Positions 40,848-44,980 of a stretch of DNA of 44,980 nucleotides are shown in pieces (positions within the stretch are counted from its first letter, which is position 1; each line of letters opens with the position of its first letter). Location of the stretch: contig NZ_LT607425.1 in the NCBI RefSeq assembly GCF_900095225.1, positions 1 through 44,980 on the forward strand, written 5' to 3'. The DNA is from Pseudomonas sp. UMAB-08 (GTDB taxonomy: Bacteria > Pseudomonadota > Gammaproteobacteria > Pseudomonadales > Pseudomonadaceae). The notes under the pieces are model-generated. The model did not search any database and was not told the origin of the DNA. It was given only the letters and a program-made list of their open reading frames with translations. The translations under genes were made by a program, and so were the position numbers.

Positions 40848-41792
40848 TCACCCGATCAGGTTGAGCATGATGGCTTCGCTTTCCTCCATGTCGTTGCGGT
40901 CACTTGATACCAGGTAGCGGAACACGGCAAGCGCCTCGGTCTTGTCCCGTGGCCGTATCTCTGCCAACAGACCGAACACAAACCAATCACGCGCCGTTGC
41001 CTCTTGTGGCCCGTCGCTGGCGTATCGGTCTGCTGCGTTGCGCAGCCAGTAGAGTTGACACCAATAATCCAGTTCATACAGGCAGTCGGCCAGCGTGTTC
41101 GGCATTAGGTCGGGGTGGGCGTTGAAGCGGGCGGCGGCTTCCTTCTTGTCGAGAAATATTTCCCCCTTGGTAGTCTTCATTCCGCGCAGGGCCTCGATAC
41201 AGAAAACCTCTGCGTCGGTGTCATTCATCAGGGCGCTACCAAAGCGGGCGATTCCCTCCATCCGTTCCCGGTGCTGCTTGATGGCCCGACTTGCCAATGA
41301 CTCCAGGTCAGCAAATCCAAACGATCCGAAGGTGGCGAACACGTTGCCATTGCAGTTGGCGAGCAGGTGGTCGCTGTAGCGCTTCTCCAGATCTTTGAGC
41401 GGCGTCTTGATCTTCTTCGACGCTTCCATGGCCCGCTCGATCAATGCGGCCTGGCCGGTGTTGATGATCGAGCGCAGCCACAACACGGCGTCCACTTCCT
41501 TGTCGCCCGTCACCCGCTGCTGTGGTGGCAGCTCTGGCACGCTGGGGAGCGTTTCAGCGCTGGCCTTGATCGGCGGCAAGGTGAATAGGGCGCGGTGGGC
41601 CTCGTTGTCACGGAATGCCCCCGAACGACTAATAATGGTCTTCACCGTCCCCAGTGGTAGGCCGGTTGCCTCGGCTACTTCGCGCAGTGAGTGACGGCGG
41701 CGCAGATCCAGCACTTGGCGGCGCTGGTCTTCTGAAACCCGCTGTTTCATTTTCAGGGATGAATCCCCCAGTTTCATATCTGGCGTGGTCAT
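40848..41792 (-). CDS. HTH-domain protein of the element, unknown
   Basis: This is a 314-residue protein with a basic helix-turn-helix at about residues 18-58 (RRQVLDLRRRHSLREVAEATGLPLGTVKTIISRSG), like those of Trp-repressor or resolvase-type domains. The rest is helical and unknown (DKEVDAVLWLRSIINTGQAALIERAMEASKKIKTPLKDLEKRY...). It could be a replication or regulatory protein that binds the repeats beside it. It starts 3 nt after the 199-residue gene, so they are co-transcribed. Downstream lies the repeat locus. Confidence 0.75.
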   Translation of the reverse strand: MTTPDMKLGDSSLKMKQRVSEDQRRQVLDLRRRHSLREVAEATGLPLGTVKTIISRSGAFRDNEAHRALFTLPPIKASAETLPSVPELPPQQRVTGDKEVDAVLWLRSIINTGQAALIERAMEASKKIKTPLKDLEKRYSDHLLANCNGNVFATFGSFGFADLESLASRAIKQHRERMEGIARFGSALMNDTDAEVFCIEALRGMKTTKGEIFLDKKEAAARFNAHPDLMPNTLADCLYELDYWCQLYWLRNAADRYASDGPQEATARDWFVFGLLAEIRPRDKTEALAVFRYLVSSDRNDMEESEAIMLNLIG

Positions 41793-41795
41793 GGC

Positions 41796-42395
41796 TTACA
41801 CCATCCTCAGCTTTGGCGGCAACTTCGGGCCGAACACTTCACCAGGTGCGAACGGATCGGGCAGCAGATGCTCGGGGCATTCCTTGATGAAGTTTGCCAT
41901 GGCCGCGTGGCAGGCGTTGAACAGTGGGGCGTCGCTCCAGTCTTGCCCTCGACGTTCAGCGCTGTCCTCTAGCACATGGATAAACACTAGGTTTTCCAGG
42001 CTGCTGATGCCCTCCTGCCTGGCCTGCTCACGCTCCACGGTATTGACGTTCAGTAGGTCGCAGATCCGGTCGAACCCCAGCGTATCGGCCAGCCCTTCGC
42101 GGTCGAACATCAGCGAGCGGCCAAGCTCAGCCAGTACATTGCGCGCCCCACTGCGCTCAGCCTCCCGGTGTTCCTGCGCTCGCTGCTCCAGGTCTGCAAT
42201 GGCTTGCCGGGTGAATGGCATAAACGCTTTCAATTTGCCCGCTTCACGGCGCATGGCGCTGCGCTCGCTGCGGATTGAGTCGAGTTGATGAGCAATGGCC
42301 CGACAGGTGCGCCGGACAGTGATGAGCTGCGTGCTGGCACTGGCGTTCGGCTTGCTGGCGATCTTGCACAGGGCAAGGATGAGGCTCGGCTTCAT
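41796..42395 (-). CDS. Protein of the element, unknown
   Basis: This is a 199-residue, mainly helical protein. An N-terminal basic helix (TVRRTCRAIAHQLDSIRSERSAMRREAGKL) is followed by ADLEQRAQEHREAERSG and a C-terminal part ending in KECPEHLLPDPFAPGEVFGPKLPPKL. GGAG lies 9 nt before the ATG. No family recognised. It is directly followed by the HTH gene. Confidence 0.65.
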   Translation of the reverse strand: MKPSLILALCKIASKPNASASTQLITVRRTCRAIAHQLDSIRSERSAMRREAGKLKAFMPFTRQAIADLEQRAQEHREAERSGARNVLAELGRSLMFDREGLADTLGFDRICDLLNVNTVEREQARQEGISSLENLVFIHVLEDSAERRGQDWSDAPLFNACHAAMANFIKECPEHLLPDPFAPGEVFGPKLPPKLRMV

Positions 42396-42566
42396 TGGTG
42401 CGACTCCATAGGTGTGCGGTCATAAGTGGCGCGCAGGTCAGCGCCAGCAGGTGCAATGACGCATTTGCAACAGCCATTAAAAGGGGCAAGTCATAAGGTG
42501 GCTGATGTACTGGTCACGGGTATAGCGCCACTCAGGCGTTGCATTGGCGGCGCTCATGTATGGCGA

Positions 42567-42601
42567 CGTAACCATTAGGCGTAACCATTAGACGTAACCA
42601 T
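42567..42601. repeat. Three tandem 13-bp CGTAACCAT units
   Basis: CGTAACCAT starts at 42567, 42580 and 42593, exactly 13 bp apart, with TTAG between. It ends at the stop of the 107-residue gene. The size and step are the same as in the mini-arrays at 39.7-40.1 kb. The rest of 42396-42601 shows no gene. Confidence 0.75.
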
Positions 42602-42925
42602 CTAGGTGCGCTCATGCTCAGGCCACTCCACGACGAACTCTGGTGGCTCATTGTTCTCGGCAAACATGGTCACAACGAACGGAGTGGCGGCCTTCAACAG
42701 GTCGAGTCGGCTATAACAAAGGTCGGGGATGGCGCCAGACGCAAGCAAGGCGTCCTCCACGTTCGCCATCATCACGACAAGCAAGTCGGACACTAGGTTG
42801 GGTTCAAAGTGGCGTGGCGGCACTACCAGACGCTTAGGGGTGGGTTTCATGCTGCCCGGCTGGTGCGATTTGTTTTCGGTGTTGGTGTTGGTGTTGGTGT
42901 TGGTGTTGGTGTTGTTGTTGGTCAT
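42602..42925 (-). CDS. Element protein with an Asn-Thr repeat, unknown
   Basis: This is a 107-residue protein from ATG 42925. Residues 2-16 are an Asn-Thr run (MTNNNTNTNTNTNTNTENK) coded by a hexanucleotide repeat. The rest (KRLVVPPRHFEPNLVSDLLVVMMANVEDALLASGAIPDL...) is helical, unknown. A longer frame would run into the palindrome upstream, where no ribosome site exists. The 199-bp palindrome lies 30 bp upstream. Confidence 0.6.
   Translation of the reverse strand: MTNNNTNTNTNTNTNTENKSHQPGSMKPTPKRLVVPPRHFEPNLVSDLLVVMMANVEDALLASGAIPDLCYSRLDLLKAATPFVVTMFAENNEPPEFVVEWPEHERT
42878..42914. repeat. Hexanucleotide repeat (GGTGTT)n
   Basis: Six copies of GGTGTT in tandem, in frame with the 107-residue gene, where they encode Asn-Thr pairs. 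Copy-number change would alter protein length by two residues per unit and not shift the frame. Confidence 0.8.
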
Positions 42926-42955
42926 GATTCGGTTCTCAGTATGGTTATTTGTCGA

Positions 42956-43154
42956 GGGGACAGAGGGGACAGAGGGGACAACCGCTAACGGCGCGGGTTG
43001 TAGCTGTCCCCTTAGTGTTTTTAAGTGAGGGGACAGAGGGGACAAAACCGCCCGTGCGTCCTATATGTCCCCTCTGTCCCCTTGGTGTTTTTGGGGGTGG
43101 GGACAGCTACAGGCCGCGTATTTACTGGCTGTCCCCTCTGTCCCCTCTGTCCCC
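42956..43154. repeat. Symmetric 199-bp nested palindrome of GGGGACA words
   Basis: Three arm pairs are nested about a centre near 43055. The outer 25-bp pair is perfect (42956-42980 / 43130-43154) and made of GGGGACAGA units. The middle 20-bp pair differs at two positions (42992-43011 / 43099-43118). The inner 16-bp pair is perfect (43029-43044 / 43066-43081). Spacers are equal on both sides: 11 and 11, then 17 and 17. Two direct copies of TTRGTGTTTTT fill the 17-nt spacers. Twelve GGGGACA words in all. Confidence 0.85.
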
Positions 43155-43175
43155 AGCAGAAAAAGCAAAGTGCGT

Positions 43176-44927
43176 TTAGATTTCTGGCTCCAGCTTTGCT
43201 GGGTCGATGAAGTACAGCTTTGGTCTGGTGCCGTCTGGCAGTCGCTTGGTTGCCTGCGCTCGGCCTGCTTCCCGCTTGGCAATGGCCCCGACTGAATCCA
43301 GCGCCAGCACCACGCGGCTCAGGTCGTAACCCTTGGCGGCTTCCTCCAGACCGGGGCGGTTGAACAGGAACAGACGCCCACTTGGCGAGCCTTCCCAGTA
43401 GCCCGCTCGATCCCTAGCTTCACCGTGCGGATCGTCAGCACCTGAAAAGCGGGTGTCTCCATGCTTGGCGAGGAAGTCGGCAATGCTCTTGAGAATCTGG
43501 CGATCCTCGCTTGGGCCTTCACCGCGACCAGCACGCCACACGCCGAACAGCTCCAGCATGGCAACTTGTACGGTTCCCGCTGGAATGCTCAGAATCCCGA
43601 ACTTTATAGCCAGTTCGCCCGCCAATGAGACCAGGGCAAAGCGTTCTGCGGCTCGGCCTTCCTGGCCGTTGGTGCTGGGGAACTTGGCGCCAATGGAAGC
43701 TAACCACTCAGGCAGCTTGCCCACGTCACCAGACGCCAACAGTTGGCGGACGAACTCAGGCCCAGCGTGGCCGTAGTCCGTCACGCTGGCGCGCTGGATA
43801 GCGTCGGAAAACTCCCGGCCCCCGGCCATTCCGTGCAAGTTGTCCCAGGCTCCAAAGGCACGGCGCGCTGGAATATCTAACAGTCGGATTTCCTGACCGG
43901 CGCGGCTGCGTTTGCCTCCTTCGGACATCAGCGCGGACAATCCCAGCTCGCCCGATGAAAACAGCATGACGCGCCAGCGCTTGGTAGCCCTTGCGGCGCC
44001 GTTGCGGCTCGCTCTGGCCTTGCCGGTGCCGTTTGCCATGGCGTAGACCACAGCGCCAATCTCGCGTGGGTCTGCCTCCCCTATTTCATCCAATGCCAGT
44101 AACGTGTCATTGCGCTGACTAGCGATCCCTTCCAGGCCGTTACCAGTGGCGCGCCATGTGCGCTTGAAGTTTTCACCGTGCCCCCATACCGAAGCACCGG
44201 CCAGAATGGCGGAACTCTTGCCGGTACTGGAGTCGCCGACGATGTGAAACCCGCCACCTTGGCGCTGGACATGAAACAACAGCGCCCCGGCCAGTGAGGC
44301 GCAGACGCTCAGCACCAGCAGCGGGTTTCCCTCACAGAGTGCGCCAATGTTCGACCGCCATCCGGCCAAGGTGCCGCCATGCCGATAGTCGTCACCGTTG
44401 GCGGCCTCGCTCTGAAATATGGCGTCACCCGTACCGATGTTCTGCCGGGGCATGATGAACAGATCTGGCGTGTGCCAGCCGGTAGACGTGGCAGCGATAA
44501 CCCGGCGTTTAGGGTGCTGACTGGCGATGTACTGGCAAATCTGGTTCCGGCGCTTGTAATCAACCTCAAGGCCCATGCCCAACAGTACGGCCAAGATTGA
44601 ATCAGGTCGTCCGGCTAGCAGTTCATTGGGCATGGCCCAGGTAAGCCAGCGATTGTCGGAGTTGCGAAAGCGCAGCAGACGCCCATAGTCACTGTCTTGA
44701 CCTTCGCTGCGAGTGATAGCGTCCACATGCAAAGGCCCGCAAAGCCATTCGTTGAACGGTAAGTCATCGCCGGTTTCATGGTCTTTCTTGTTGCCGTGAT
44801 GCCAAACGCCAGCGCGCAGCTTGGAGCCATCCAGGGTGATGGTGTGGTCGTAGACGCGATGCTCTGGTCGGTTGATTGGCGCAGCTTCGGCCTCGGGAAT
44901 TATCGGTGTTACGTTTGAGGCACTCAT
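43176..44927 (-). CDS. DUF927-family helicase-like ATPase of the element
   Basis: This 583-residue protein is of the DUF927 family, found in plasmids, phages and ICEs and thought to act as replicative helicase or primase-helicase. Walker A is GDSSTGKSS (about residues 231-239) and Walker B LLALDEIGEAD (about 276-286). A sensor-like LFSSGELGLSAL follows. The N-terminal part (RAGVWHHGNKKDHETGDDLPFNEWL) is typical of the family. I chose ATG 44927 with GGGAG 8 nt upstream; ATG 44945 is the alternative. The start overlaps the stop of the gene before it (ATGA). Confidence 0.85.
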   Translation of the reverse strand: MSASNVTPIIPEAEAAPINRPEHRVYDHTITLDGSKLRAGVWHHGNKKDHETGDDLPFNEWLCGPLHVDAITRSEGQDSDYGRLLRFRNSDNRWLTWAMPNELLAGRPDSILAVLLGMGLEVDYKRRNQICQYIASQHPKRRVIAATSTGWHTPDLFIMPRQNIGTGDAIFQSEAANGDDYRHGGTLAGWRSNIGALCEGNPLLVLSVCASLAGALLFHVQRQGGGFHIVGDSSTGKSSAILAGASVWGHGENFKRTWRATGNGLEGIASQRNDTLLALDEIGEADPREIGAVVYAMANGTGKARASRNGAARATKRWRVMLFSSGELGLSALMSEGGKRSRAGQEIRLLDIPARRAFGAWDNLHGMAGGREFSDAIQRASVTDYGHAGPEFVRQLLASGDVGKLPEWLASIGAKFPSTNGQEGRAAERFALVSLAGELAIKFGILSIPAGTVQVAMLELFGVWRAGRGEGPSEDRQILKSIADFLAKHGDTRFSGADDPHGEARDRAGYWEGSPSGRLFLFNRPGLEEAAKGYDLSRVVLALDSVGAIAKREAGRAQATKRLPDGTRPKLYFIDPAKLEPEI

Positions 44928-44980
44928 CGGCAAAGCTCCCGCCATTGGCGTAAGTCGTTAAAGTCCGAACATGAGGCGGG
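44924..44980 (-). CDS. 3' end of an element gene cut by the window edge
   Basis: The last 18 codons of a gene (…SDFNDLRQWRELCR, stop) enter from the right edge. Its TGA overlaps the ATG of the DUF927 gene, the usual mark of a coupled operon. Too short to name. Confidence 0.5.
   Translation of the reverse strand, partial: PASCSDFNDLRQWRELCR

Noticed and set aside
42956..43154. Simple terminator
   Set aside because: It is far larger than any terminator and no T run follows on either strand.

Overview
The window reads as a Pseudomonas chromosome of the fluorescens/putida type (GC-rich, dense, short spacers). The block mksF-mksE-mksB, holD, rimI, an acidic protein and a beta carbonic anhydrase has, from memory, the same order as the P. 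aeruginosa PA4684-PA4676 neighbourhood. From about 37.6 kb the character changes: short orphan genes, long gene-free stretches, many short repeats, a ParB-like gene remnant and a DUF927 ATPase. I read this right-hand part as an integrated mobile element (ICE-, plasmid- or satellite-like) that runs past the right edge. No integrase is visible.

Layout. 0.2-3.8 kb: lipid-transport operon with two one-domain PqiA proteins and a six-MCE-domain PqiB. 3.8-8.7 kb: converging MksFEB condensin operon. 8.8-11.3 kb: holD (TTG start, with a perfect DnaA box touching its ribosome site), rimI, an acidic protein, can. 11.4-13.6 kb: PAS-GAF-GGDEF diguanylate cyclase and a GNAT enzyme. 13.8-16.6 kb: nickel/cobalt exporter rcnA with its CsoR/RcnR-type repressor and a G/C-tract operator, then an FTR1 iron permease with a periplasmic cupredoxin. 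16.8-21.5 kb: an accessory fused SecDF with two extra C-terminal repeats, divergent from an OmpR-type two-component system. 21.6-28.5 kb: 2OG-Fe dioxygenase, WbuC cupin, a second HflK/HflC-like pair, an extended TerC-family protein and a SulP transporter. 28.6-30.3 kb: four small unknown genes. 30.6-32.6 kb: small copper cassette (DUF411, CopZ-like chaperone behind a CueR-type promoter, Met-rich and small membrane proteins). 32.7-37.5 kb: AqpZ, AI-2E transporter, cytochrome c, SYLF lipoprotein-like protein and a periplasmic unknown. 37.6-45 kb: the mobile element.

How genes work together. The pqi operon, MksFEB, RcnR/RcnA, FTR1/cupredoxin, HflK/HflC and the CopZ/DUF411 group are each clear functional sets. 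The SecDF plus two-component set is a plausible stress-induced export module.

The most unusual material is in the element. A 1.6-kb gene-free locus (39.27-40.85 kb) holds about 59-bp tandem repeats followed by a chain of mini-arrays. Each mini-array has 2-3 copies of an 8-10-bp word at 12-16-bp spacing, and the word changes from cluster to cluster. The chain ends next to the stop codon of the ParB-like remnant. A second structure, a symmetric 199-bp nested palindrome built of GGGGACA words, lies between the DUF927 gene and the next gene. These are the best candidates for an undescribed replication, partition or regulatory system.
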